This document shows, one piece after another, positions 8,729-16,467 of a stretch of DNA of 64,000 bases (its first letter is position 1; each line of letters opens with the position of its first letter). The notes beneath the pieces are model-generated. The model was given only the letters and a program-made list of their open reading frames with translations, ran no database searches and was not told where the DNA came from. Made by a program: the position numbers and the translations under genes. This DNA is from Natrialba aegyptia DSM 13077 (GTDB taxonomy: Archaea > Halobacteriota > Halobacteria > Halobacteriales > Natrialbaceae). The stretch covers positions 186,001 to 250,000 of the forward strand of contig NZ_AOIP01000014.1 in the NCBI RefSeq assembly GCF_000337535.1, in the 5' to 3' direction.

Positions 8729-9433
8729 CTAGGCCGAGTCGGCGAGTCGGTCGCGTGCCGCCTCGAACTCCTCGGTCGTGTTGATGTTCTCGAACGTCTC
8801 CAGATCAGTGTGGTCGCGTATCTCGTCCGTCTCGACGACGACGTAGTCGAGATCGAACAGGGGTTCGACGACCCGTCGGTCGCCGCGGTCGACGGCGCGT
8901 TCGCAGGCCTCTCCCATCGGCTCGGTTCGGTAGACCGCCTGCGTCGTCTGGAACCACTCGTCTTCGAGTCGCGGGACCGCAGCGTCCGCGTCCGCGCTTG
9001 CCGCCCGATCGAAAAGGGCCGAGACGAGTTCGGGATCGACGAAGGGCATATCGCAGGCGACGACGGCACTGAATTCGGTCCGCGCCGCGCGAAGTCCGGT
9101 CATGATGCCCGCCATCGGGCCGCGGTCGGGGACCGGATCGACGGCGAAGGAGACCGGTGGCTCACCAGCGCCGTCGGAGTCGCCCGCATCGGCCGTGAGT
9201 GCATCGTCGATAACGGGCACCTGGTCGTCCCGACAGTTGATGATGAACTCGTCGACGACGGGGCGGAGTCGATCGACGACGCGGCGGATCATGGGCGTTC
9301 CCGCGAGTTCGGCGACGGCCTTGTCCTCGTCGCCGAAGCGGGTCGAGTGGCCGCCCGCGAGGATGACGGCCGTCCGCTCGTTCGGCGTGGCGTCCGGTTG
9401 CGCTGTACCGCCCGATCCGGTTGCGGGGGACAT
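8729..9433 (-). CDS. mobA: molybdenum cofactor guanylyltransferase MobA
   Basis: Attaches GMP to molybdopterin to form the guanine dinucleotide cofactor used by bis-MGD enzymes such as formate dehydrogenase. The N-terminal nucleotidyltransferase signature LAGGHSTRFGDEDKA is clear, as is VACDMPFVDPELV in the middle. The start at ATG 9433 (MSPATGSGG) removes nine doubtful residues and leaves 234 aa. It is convergent with yqeC, and the bis-MGD enzyme gene fdhA begins about 800 bp away on the other strand. Confidence 0.92.
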   Translation of the reverse strand: MSPATGSGGTAQPDATPNERTAVILAGGHSTRFGDEDKAVAELAGTPMIRRVVDRLRPVVDEFIINCRDDQVPVIDDALTADAGDSDGAGEPPVSFAVDPVPDRGPMAGIMTGLRAARTEFSAVVACDMPFVDPELVSALFDRAASADADAAVPRLEDEWFQTTQAVYRTEPMGEACERAVDRGDRRVVEPLFDLDYVVVETDEIRDHTDLETFENINTTEEFEAARDRLADSA

Positions 9434-9490
9434 ACACGCGTGTTCGGCGACCGGCAACAAAAGTCCGCGGCCGACCGTCTGAATCGAGCG

Positions 9491-10075
9491 TTACTGGTCG
9501 GTAGTGGCGGCCGAGAGACGCCAGAGCGCCCGGTGAACCATCCACAACTCGCAGTCGGTCGTCGTCGCAATCGATCGACAGCGGTCGAGATACGTCTCGT
9601 AGTCGCTCGCCGTTGGTGCGGGCGGGTACGGCTTCGCGAGTTCACCCGCGTCGTAAAGGACGGTCCACTCGCGAGGGCCGAGGACGACGAACTCCTGCGG
9701 GGCGAAAAACATGAGAAAGCCGGTGGCGACCGGAACGTCGACACCGTCCAGTGCGGTGAGGGTATCGATCGCAGCCGTCGCGTCTCGCTCCGGGCCGGCG
9801 GTCGCATCGACCGCGTCCGCGATAGCAGCCCGGACCGCGTCGAACTCGTTCTCTTGAAAGCGCTCTTCTGCGGCTCGTCGCTCGGCGTCGGGATAGGTGC
9901 CGAGAAATCGCCGGTAGTACCACCTGACGACCCAGGCGGCGTCGCGCCACCCGAATGCGTCCGTCTCGAACGCTCGTGGAAGGGTTTCGAGTTGCTCCTG
10001 TTCGACGGGATAGAAGGGGTTCTCCGCCCGGTAGTCGGCCGCTTCCGAACGCACCAGGTCACGCGTGAACTCCAT
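9491..10075 (-). CDS. putative helix-hairpin-helix glycosylase-like protein
   Basis: A 194-aa protein of unknown function. In the middle, LTALDGVDVPVATGFLMFFAPQ followed by a conserved-looking PREW resembles the helix-hairpin-helix and following helix of OGG-type DNA glycosylases and their haloarchaeal relatives. The first half is helical and rich in aromatic and Arg residues (YYRRF). The expected lysine/aspartate catalytic pair cannot be placed with confidence, so enzymatic activity is uncertain. It lies upstream of mobA on the same strand with a 57-bp gap. Confidence 0.65.
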   Translation of the reverse strand: MEFTRDLVRSEAADYRAENPFYPVEQEQLETLPRAFETDAFGWRDAAWVVRWYYRRFLGTYPDAERRAAEERFQENEFDAVRAAIADAVDATAGPERDATAAIDTLTALDGVDVPVATGFLMFFAPQEFVVLGPREWTVLYDAGELAKPYPPAPTASDYETYLDRCRSIATTTDCELWMVHRALWRLSAATTDQ

Positions 10076-10231
10076 CGTGCGACTGTATGGCGCGGGGCGC
10101 TGTTAGCGTTCGCCCGAGGTGGTCGCGTTCCACCCCTCGTCTGGCCGCTCGTCTCCAGTGTGGTAGAAAAACTCATGCACACTCGCGTTGTGAATGCACG
10201 TACCGCGATTCACCACCGAGCGGAGCATCCA

Positions 10232-12340
10232 ATGTCCAGTGATCAACACCAGACCGACGAACCGGTCACGACGATTTGTCCGTACTGCGGCGTCGGCTGT
10301 GGTATCCAGGTTCAACAGGGCGATGACCCGGGTGACGTGCAGTTCATGCCCTGGGGCGACGCGCCGGTCAACGAGGGCCGCATCTGTATCAAAGGCGGCG
10401 CGGCGACGGAGGTCGTCGACCACGAGGACCGACTGACCGACCCGCTCATCAAAGACGACAGCGGCGAGTTCCGCGAGGCGACCTGGGACGAGTGCTACGA
10501 GTTCATCGTCGATGAACTCGAGCGGATTCGAGCGGCGTACGGTCCGGACGCGGTGGGCTTTTTCGGTTCCTCGAAGACGATGAACGAGGAGAACTACCTC
10601 CTGCAGAAGATCGCCCGCCGCTACGGGACGAACAACGTCGACAACTGCACGCGGATGTGTCACGCCTCGACGGTCTGGGCGCTGCGGACGAGTCTAGGCG
10701 CGGGCGCGATGACGAACAGTATGGCCGACTTGCGGGCCGAAACCGACGTGTTCTGGATTCAAGGGGCCAATCCGGGCGAGCAACATCCCATTGCGAACAG
10801 CCAGTACTTCCGGCAGGCCGTCCTCGACGGCGCGACCGTCATCCAGGTCGATCCGCACGCGAACAAGACGACTCGTTCGTTCCAGATCGACGAGACGGAT
10901 CGACACATGCACCTCCAGTTGAATCCGGGGACCGACGTTCCCCTGTTGAACATCGTCCTCAAAACGGTGCTCGAGAACGACTGGATCGACGACGAGTTCA
11001 TCGCGGAGCGAACCGAGGGCTTCGAGCACCTGCGGGAGACGCTCGCCGAGTTCGACAAAGCAGCCGCCGCCGAGGAGTGTGGGGTCCCGCTCGCGGACAT
11101 CGAACTCGCTGCGGAGAAGTACGCAACGGCCGAGAACGCGGCCATCTTCACCGGCATGGGGATGAGTCAGCACCGTTGCGGCGTCGACAACGTCCAGAAC
11201 GAGATCAACCTGGCGCTGATCACGGGGAATCTCGGTCGCCCCGGGACCGGCGTCAATCCGCTGCGCGGCCAGAACAACGTTCAGGGCACCTGCGACGTGG
11301 GTGCGATGCCGAACGTCCTGCCGGGCTACCAGCTCGTCGACGACGACGAAGCCCGTGAACGCGTCGAGGAAGAATGGGGATTCGACATCCCCGACGAGCC
11401 CGGTCTCACGAACGTCGAGATTTCCCACGAGTTCGGCGACGGGATTCGCGGCCTGTACGTCATGGGTGAGAACCCGATCATGAGCGAACCCGATGCGAAC
11501 CGGGTCGCAGAGCGGATGGAAGAACTCGAGTTCATGGTAGTGCAGGACATTTTCCCGACGGAGACGGCCGAGTACGCCGACGTGATTCTGCCGGCGACGA
11601 CCTGGGCGGAGCGCGGCGGGACGGTCACCAATACGGATCGTCGCGTCCAGCGCATGCGCGGCGTCGAGAGAGTCCACGAGAACACGAAACACGATCTCGA
11701 GATCCTTTCGGAAGTCGGCACGCGACTCTTCGGCGCGGCTGGGTTCGACTTCGATACCCCCGAAGCTGTTTTCGAAGAACTCCGGCAGGTCTGCCCGAGT
11801 TATCACGGGATGACCTACGACCTGCTCGGCGAGGAGGGGCTCCACTGGCCCTGTTACGAACTGGGCGACGAAGGTGATCCCTACCTCTACGAGGAGGACT
11901 TCGACACCGAGAGCGGACTCGGGCACATCGAGGGTGTGAGCCACACCCCGCCGGCCGAAACGCCGGACGAGGACTATCCGCTGATCCTCACGACGGGCCG
12001 CCTCGAGGAGCACTACAACACCGGCACGATGAGCCGTCGGTCGTCTACGCTCAACCGACAGACGCCGGAAAACTTCGTCGACGTGCATCCGGCGGACGCC
12101 GAGCGATACGGCATCGAGGACGGCCAGGCGGTCACCCTCACGTCGAGGCGCGGCGAGATCACCGTCGAGGCGAAGGTCACCGACGACACCAAGGAGGGCG
12201 TCGTCTGGACGACGCCGCACTTCGCGGCCGCCTCGGCGAACAAACTGACGAACGACGTGCTCGACGACCGGGCGAAGATTCCCGAATACAAAGCCGCGGC
12301 GGCTGAGATCGAAGTTGCACTCGAGTCTGACGACGACTAA
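10232..12340 (+). CDS. fdhA: formate dehydrogenase alpha subunit (molybdopterin, cysteine type)
   Basis: A 702-aa member of the DMSO-reductase superfamily that would oxidise formate to CO2. ATG 10232 (MSSDQHQTDEP) is chosen; the frame is open far upstream but opposite mobA. The N-terminal 4Fe-4S ligands C16, C19, C23 (CPYCGVGC) plus the cysteine in GRICIKGG are present. C143-H144 (RMCHAST) matches the Sec/Cys-His pair of formate dehydrogenases, here encoded by TGT. The C-terminal molybdopterin dinucleotide-binding domain starts near LTTGRLEEHYNTG. No Tat signal is seen, so it is probably cytoplasmic. No iron-sulfur or diaphorase partner gene is adjacent; mobA and yqeC nearby fit cofactor supply. 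Confidence 0.93.
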   Translation: MSSDQHQTDEPVTTICPYCGVGCGIQVQQGDDPGDVQFMPWGDAPVNEGRICIKGGAATEVVDHEDRLTDPLIKDDSGEFREATWDECYEFIVDELERIRAAYGPDAVGFFGSSKTMNEENYLLQKIARRYGTNNVDNCTRMCHASTVWALRTSLGAGAMTNSMADLRAETDVFWIQGANPGEQHPIANSQYFRQAVLDGATVIQVDPHANKTTRSFQIDETDRHMHLQLNPGTDVPLLNIVLKTVLENDWIDDEFIAERTEGFEHLRETLAEFDKAAAAEECGVPLADIELAAEKYATAENAAIFTGMGMSQHRCGVDNVQNEINLALITGNLGRPGTGVNPLRGQNNVQGTCDVGAMPNVLPGYQLVDDDEARERVEEEWGFDIPDEPGLTNVEISHEFGDGIRGLYVMGENPIMSEPDANRVAERMEELEFMVVQDIFPTETAEYADVILPATTWAERGGTVTNTDRRVQRMRGVERVHENTKHDLEILSEVGTRLFGAAGFDFDTPEAVFEELRQVCPSYHGMTYDLLGEEGLHWPCYELGDEGDPYLYEEDFDTESGLGHIEGVSHTPPAETPDEDYPLILTTGRLEEHYNTGTMSRRSSTLNRQTPENFVDVHPADAERYGIEDGQAVTLTSRRGEITVEAKVTDDTKEGVVWTTPHFAAASANKLTNDVLDDRAKIPEYKAAAAEIEVALESDDD

Positions 12341-12458
12341 TCCTTGGCGACCGACGACCGACGATCAACGACCGACGACAGAGGCCCACCGATCAGTTTC
12401 GGTGTGCGGTCGGCACTTATGCCCACCGGGACCCAAGAGCGACCAACGGAGAGAACCA

Positions 12459-12884
12459 ATGAAACTACAGATTCTCGACGGCGAAATCGCTATCGACGAG
12501 TCGAGTATCGCCGAATCGGTCGCCGAAATCCGTACGCAGGTACGCGAGTACGAGCGGGGCGACCGGCGGCGCTTCGACCTCGACGTGGACGTTCCCGACG
12601 GGCTAACCGGCGACGTAATGGCCGCGATGATGGCAATCCCCTACGGCGAGACGCGCACGTACGGCGACCTCGCCGCTGACCTTGGAACGAGTCCAGTCGC
12701 CGTGGGTCAGGCCTGCGGCCGCAATCCCGTGCCGATCGTCGTTCCCTGCCACCGCGTCGTCGGCAGCGACGGCGCGCTCACCGGCTACTCGGCGGCCGAC
12801 GGCGTCGCGACGAAGCGCCGGCTACTTGAACTCGAGGCACGCGAGAGCGACGGCCCGGTACAGACGCGATTGCCGACGACGTGA
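12459..12884 (+). CDS. ogt: methylated-DNA--protein-cysteine methyltransferase
   Basis: DNA repair protein that removes alkyl groups from O6-alkylguanine by transfer to its own cysteine. The active-site PCHRV has its cysteine at residue 97, preceded by the helix-turn-helix region TYGDLAADLGTSPVAVGQACGRNP. The 141-aa length from ATG 12459 fits the short archaeal form with a reduced N-terminal domain. A purine-rich CGGAGAG about 10 bp before the ATG can serve as ribosome-binding site. It is separated from fdhA by about 118 bp, so it is probably its own unit. Confidence 0.93.
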   Translation: MKLQILDGEIAIDESSIAESVAEIRTQVREYERGDRRRFDLDVDVPDGLTGDVMAAMMAIPYGETRTYGDLAADLGTSPVAVGQACGRNPVPIVVPCHRVVGSDGALTGYSAADGVATKRRLLELEARESDGPVQTRLPTT

Positions 12885-13017
12885 CGCTATCGGAGAACTG
12901 CTCTCACCTCCCAAGTGATTACAATAATCGGTAAGTACGGACGAAGAACCGACTGGTGTTCATCGCTTCCAGAGTTGTCTGCAAAACACGTTCCGCAGCT
13001 TGCTCCATAGCTCAGGT
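12885..13017. other. spacer before the zinc-protein pseudogene
   Basis: Together with the pseudogene and the bases up to 13260 this makes a stretch of about 375 bp without an intact gene. I see no RNA gene or mobile element here. The composition is AT-richer than its flanks, in keeping with accessory DNA. Confidence 0.5.
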
Positions 13018-13157
13018 ATGTCCACGACCATCACAACACCCGATGCAGACGAGGAATGTGCGTACTGTGGATCGCGTGTCTCTCGACATATATCGACGAG
13101 AACAGCCGTATGTCGGGGAATGCGTGTGAATGGCCGCCTGGTGAACGCAATTGTTGA
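13018..13157 (+). pseudogene. collapsed small zinc-binding haloarchaeal protein
   Basis: From ATG 13018 the frame reads MSTTITTPDADEECAYCGSR, the usual beginning of a short haloarchaeal zinc protein. At bases 13075-13080 the frame changes. The next frame, from 13077, reads CLSTYIDENSRMSGNACEW and ends at TGA 13157, matching the usual end of the same family. As I recall the family, a central segment of about 20 residues with further Cys/His (FDHDPxCVRDC...) is missing. So an internal deletion joined the two ends out of frame. The uncorrected frame stops at 13161 after nonsense sequence. Confidence 0.7.
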
Positions 13158-13260
13158 GTGAGGCACATCGTTAGATCAACATGTGGGCTTACCGTCACGT
13201 TTCTCCGAATACGGACATGATCTGCGAGGCCTATTGAACAGATTTGGTCAGAACAGGAAT

Positions 13261-13452
13261 CTACTCGTTCTCCAGAGCCGCGTAGATTTCGGCGTGACGG
13301 CGTCCGTCGAGTTTTCCCATCTCGAGTGCGATCTCGTGGCGTTCCTCGTCGCTCTCAGCCGACTGATATCGCTCGTACAGCCGGCGGACCTCTTCATCGA
13401 CCGCTGCCGAGGAGTCAGTACTGGACGCCATCGCTGTATCCTGAATACGCAT
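13261..13452 (-). CDS. small acidic partner of the Doc toxin (putative antitoxin)
   Basis: A 63-aa acidic helical protein (core DEEVRRLYERYQSAESDEERHEIALEMGK, given here only as a position guide of residues 19-47 in part) encoded directly after the Doc-like gene. ATG 13452 lies 12 bp after the toxin stop; ATG 13431, with AGGA upstream, is an alternative. No DNA-binding domain is visible, unlike classic Phd. A helical peptide that occupies the Fic active site would be the expected mode of neutralisation, but this is inference. Confidence 0.6.
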   Translation of the reverse strand: MRIQDTAMASSTDSSAAVDEEVRRLYERYQSAESDEERHEIALEMGKLDGRRHAEIYAALENE

Positions 13453-13464
13453 TGAATCCCTTTA

Positions 13465-13863
13465 TCAGTTGCGACGAGCACACGCTCGGAAGTAGATGAC
13501 TGCCGTCTCGGTGTCGACCCCGGCTTCGTCCGTTGCAAATCGGTGCAGTAAGGCGCGAATTTCGTTGCCGTATTCGAACGTATACCCGTTCAGCATATAG
13601 AAGACAACCACTGTTCGGAGTGCAGTTCGTTTGTTCCCATCGACAAACGGATGATTTGCAACGAGGAGTCGCATCAAATGCACTGCTTTTTCGTGACGTG
13701 TTTGTGGGACCTCCCCGAAGAACCCCTCTGACACGTACTGAAGTGCGGATTCAATCGCGTCCTCCGACCGAACGCCTGGTTCCGTATTGTCGCCTTCCGC
13801 AACGATCTGCTCGTGGAGATCGAGAATTAGTTGCTCGGAGGGATACCCGATATCGTCAGTCAC
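13465..13863 (-). CDS. doc: Doc-type Fic domain toxin
   Basis: A 132-aa protein of the Doc (death on curing) family. Doc enzymes phosphorylate EF-Tu and stop translation. The Fic-fold motif HPFVDGNKR is at residues 71-79 and matches the Doc consensus HxFx(D/N)(A/G)NKR. The N-terminus YPSEQLILDLHEQIVAE and the middle HEKAVHLMRLL are typical. The gene is transcribed before its small partner, the reverse of phd-doc order. It lies in a small AT-richer patch with a pseudogene, consistent with acquired DNA. Confidence 0.88.
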   Translation of the reverse strand: MTDDIGYPSEQLILDLHEQIVAEGDNTEPGVRSEDAIESALQYVSEGFFGEVPQTRHEKAVHLMRLLVANHPFVDGNKRTALRTVVVFYMLNGYTFEYGNEIRALLHRFATDEAGVDTETAVIYFRACARRN

Positions 13864-14006
13864 GCTCCCAACTCTCTCGGGCCACCCGATAGTAGTTTCT
13901 GATGAGTGATCTTCCCTGTCAGTACTGTCTAGTTACGCGATTCAGGCATGCGTGGGCGTTCTGTGCAAACTGTTCTATGACACCCTCGGCGAAGTGAGAA
14001 ACCACC

Positions 14007-14435
14007 TTACCCAACATCGTCGTGCGTCAGCAGCGGCCGCTCGCGCTCGCCCGCCGGCGACTCGTAGGTGATCACCTCGAGCAGGTTCCCGTCCGGATCG
14101 AGGAAGTAGAACCCCTCGAACTCGTCCCAGTCGTACGGCCCCTGCTTCGGAAACTGGCCGCCGAGTTCAGCCGTCAGTCGCTCGTACTCCCGTCGATCGG
14201 TCTCGAAAGCGACGTGGGCCTTGTCGAGCGGGTGATCCAGGCCGCGCTCGTCCCAGCCGTCGGCGCGACCGGTTTCGGCCAGCGTGACGACCGTCTCGCC
14301 GACCTGGAACATGGCGTGTTCGCCTTTGAAATCGGACGGCTCGCGGCGGACGTCGAGCCCGAGTTCATCGCGGTAGAACTCGTAGCAGGCGGTGAGGTCG
14401 TCGACGTCGATGTTGATGTGGTCGACTGCGTGCAT
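14007..14435 (-). CDS. VOC (glyoxalase) family protein
   Basis: A 142-aa single-module VOC protein starting at ATG 14435 (MHAVDHINIDVDDL). DHINID near the N-terminus, DKAHVAFE in the middle and FYFLDPDGNLLEVITY near the end supply the usual His and Glu metal-ligand positions. It is the last gene of a unit with three substrate-binding-protein homologues; the gap to the preceding stop is 8 bp. An isomerase, dioxygenase or resistance function is possible, and context suggests it acts on the same compound as its neighbours. Confidence 0.85.
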   Translation of the reverse strand: MHAVDHINIDVDDLTACYEFYRDELGLDVRREPSDFKGEHAMFQVGETVVTLAETGRADGWDERGLDHPLDKAHVAFETDRREYERLTAELGGQFPKQGPYDWDEFEGFYFLDPDGNLLEVITYESPAGERERPLLTHDDVG

Positions 14436-14443
14436 GGGTATCC

Positions 14444-15442
14444 TCAGAGCCGCGGTTCCGTTTCCGACTCGGCGACGCGCTCCGCGTAGTTCCCGATCAC
14501 CTCGTCGTCCGCGTCGATGAACTCGTTCGTCCAGACCGCGTCGGGATCGATCTCGCCCTCGAGCAGGTCCGTCTCGGCGAGCGTCCGGCCGAGCGTCCGC
14601 CAGCGCTCGCCCTCGTGCAAGCCCCACCCTTCCGCCCGCGTCCGGTCGGTGAACTGGAGGTCGGTCGCCGCCGTCTCGAACTTGCGCCGCTCGACGGGTC
14701 GATTCCGCTCGAGCGTCGCGTTGCGTTCGACGAGCACGTCGATCGCCGCGTCGGGATCGTTCGTCGCGGCCGCCCAGCCGCGGGCCGTCGCCCGGAGGAA
14801 GGAGCGGACCGTCTCCGGCTCTGCGCGGGCGAACTCGGGGTCGGTCACGATGGTCATCCCGTAGATGCCGAGGTGGTCCCCGATTGCGAGTTCGTCCGCC
14901 CGCCGGTCGTGTTCGCGCTCGAGTTCGTAGCCGTTCGTGACGACGCCGACGGCGGCGTCGACGCGCCCATCCAGGAGCTTGTGCTGCACGCGGTGGTGGG
15001 TGTGATCGTCGACGCCGAGGAGGTCGACCTCGTCGCGGATACCCGCGTCTTCGAGCAACTGGGCCGTCAGGATGCGCGTTTTGGTCGCCGACGGCGCGAC
15101 AGTCCGGCCCGCGAGTTGCGAAGGTTCGGTCAGCGCCTCGCCGAACTCGTCCCGGAGGGTGTAGATCGCGGCGGGCGTCTTGCCGGTGACGGCGGCGACG
15201 GCGAGCGGGTCGAGCCCACGGCTCTGGATCGAGAGGACGGCGCTCGCGCCCGCCAGCGCGAACTCGGCTCGGCCTCGGGCGGCCTGCTCGGCGGCGAAGG
15301 GCGAGCCGTGGCCCTCGACGAACCGCACGTCCAGCCCCTCGTCGTCGTAGAAGCCGCGATCGCGCGCGAGGAAGTAGGGGGCCTGAAAGCCGTTCGGCTC
15401 CCAGTTGAGTTGGAAGTCGACGGTCGTCGTGTCCGGCGTCAT
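14444..15442 (-). CDS. NMT1/THI5-like substrate-binding-fold protein (third of three)
   Basis: A 332-aa protein with the periplasmic-binding fold of the NMT1/THI5 group. The opening VDFQLNWEPNGFQAPYFLA and DRGFYDDEGLDVRFVEG are diagnostic, and the C-terminal NEFID region is also typical. From ATG 15442 (MTPDTTTVDF) there is no signal peptide or lipobox, so a cytoplasmic location is likely. It overlaps the upstream homologue by four bases (ATGA). No ABC permease or ATPase gene is near. It may be an enzyme (the fold includes THI5-type pyrimidine synthases and dihydroxyphthalate decarboxylase relatives) rather than a transporter component. Confidence 0.85.
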   Translation of the reverse strand: MTPDTTTVDFQLNWEPNGFQAPYFLARDRGFYDDEGLDVRFVEGHGSPFAAEQAARGRAEFALAGASAVLSIQSRGLDPLAVAAVTGKTPAAIYTLRDEFGEALTEPSQLAGRTVAPSATKTRILTAQLLEDAGIRDEVDLLGVDDHTHHRVQHKLLDGRVDAAVGVVTNGYELEREHDRRADELAIGDHLGIYGMTIVTDPEFARAEPETVRSFLRATARGWAAATNDPDAAIDVLVERNATLERNRPVERRKFETAATDLQFTDRTRAEGWGLHEGERWRTLGRTLAETDLLEGEIDPDAVWTNEFIDADDEVIGNYAERVAESETEPRL

Positions 15443-16467
15443 TGCGACGGCACCTCCAGTCGGAACAGGTCGTCCGGAATGTGGTCGACGCCGAGCGCCT
15501 CCGGGCCGGCGACTGCGAGCAGGTGGTCGAACAACTGTTCCATCGCGTCGACCGTCTCCGCGTTCCACTCGGTGACGACCATCTCCCGCCAGTGATCGCG
15601 AACGCCGCGAACGACGGCGGGGTCGTTCTCGTGCATGAGTCGGTCGCCCAACTCCGCCCAGAGTTCATCGTCGGTCTGCAGGCGTTCGACGGCGTCGGCG
15701 TACGCGCGCTTGAACCCCCGGATGGCTTCGGGCTGGTTTGCCAGGTAGTCCTCGCTCGTGAGGAACGTCGAGATGGGCAGCGTCCGCTCGACGCCCGAAA
15801 GCCGCTGGACGAGTTCGGCCATCGGGATCGCTTCGCGGTAGGGACCGGGTTCGACGAGTTCGGGGATGAGTTGCCAGAACTGGAGGGCGGCGTCGACCTC
15901 CCCCTCGCGCAGCAGTCGGGTGAGTTCGACCTTCGAGCCCGCCTCGACCGACGTGGCTTCGGTTTCGGGATCGAACTCGTTGAACTCGCGGCAGGCGGCC
16001 CGTGTGAAAATCCAGTTCTTGTCGAGCCGGCGGACGACGCCGATGCGGTGGCCGGGGAGGTCGGCCAGACCGTCGATCGGCGAACTCTCGGGGACGACGA
16101 GGCCGCCGACGGTTCGGCCGTAGGGATGGAAGGCGACGATGGGTGCGCCGCCGGCCCGCTCGCGCGCCGTCGAGATGTAGTCGATGTCGATCAGATCCGC
16201 GTCGCCCTGGTGCAGTTTGGCCTCGACCGTTTCGAGGCCGTCCTCGAGTTCGTCCGAGACGAGTTCGACGTCGAGGTGGAAGCCGTGGTCGTGGTCGAAG
16301 CCGTACCGCTTGATGGTGTACAGCATGTAGCGGGGGCTGCCGTTGTGTTCGAATCGGGCGCGCAGTTCCGGAAGCTTAATCCTGGTCGCGTCGTCGCTCT
16401 CTGTCCGAGCGGGAGCGTCGTGGAGTTCGTCCAGTGCCGCTTGCTGGGTTTCGATGTCGCTAGTCAT
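15439..16467 (-). CDS. substrate-binding-fold protein (second of three)
   Basis: A 342-aa homologue in the periplasmic-binding type II fold. ATG 16467 (MTSDIETQQAALDEL) leaves no signal peptide. HQGDADLIDIDYIS and LVVPESSPIDGLADLPGHRIGVVRR are the ligand-cleft segments seen in taurine/NMT1-type proteins. It overlaps both neighbours by four bases, so the three are translationally coupled. It is more divergent than the other two. Function is unknown, and an enzymatic or heteromeric role with its neighbours is inferred from the coupling. Confidence 0.8.
   Translation of the reverse strand: MTSDIETQQAALDELHDAPARTESDDATRIKLPELRARFEHNGSPRYMLYTIKRYGFDHDHGFHLDVELVSDELEDGLETVEAKLHQGDADLIDIDYISTARERAGGAPIVAFHPYGRTVGGLVVPESSPIDGLADLPGHRIGVVRRLDKNWIFTRAACREFNEFDPETEATSVEAGSKVELTRLLREGEVDAALQFWQLIPELVEPGPYREAIPMAELVQRLSGVERTLPISTFLTSEDYLANQPEAIRGFKRAYADAVERLQTDDELWAELGDRLMHENDPAVVRGVRDHWREMVVTEWNAETVDAMEQLFDHLLAVAGPEALGVDHIPDDLFRLEVPSQ

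Noticed and set aside
8810-10231. Very long open frame upstream of fdhA, continuous with it (1176 codons in all)
   Set aside because: The upstream part lies antisense to mobA and the helix-hairpin-helix-like gene and reads as arginine/glycine-rich nonsense; family length and the iron-sulfur motif place the start at 10232.
10658-10660. Selenocysteine at the formate dehydrogenase active site
   Set aside because: The codon is TGT (cysteine), not TGA, so no recoding is needed despite the nearby yqeC.
13170-13260. Possible insertion-sequence remnants around 13205-13255 and 13925-13985
   Set aside because: Short stretches felt reminiscent of haloarchaeal transposase ends, but no coding fragment, inverted terminal repeat or target duplication could be shown.
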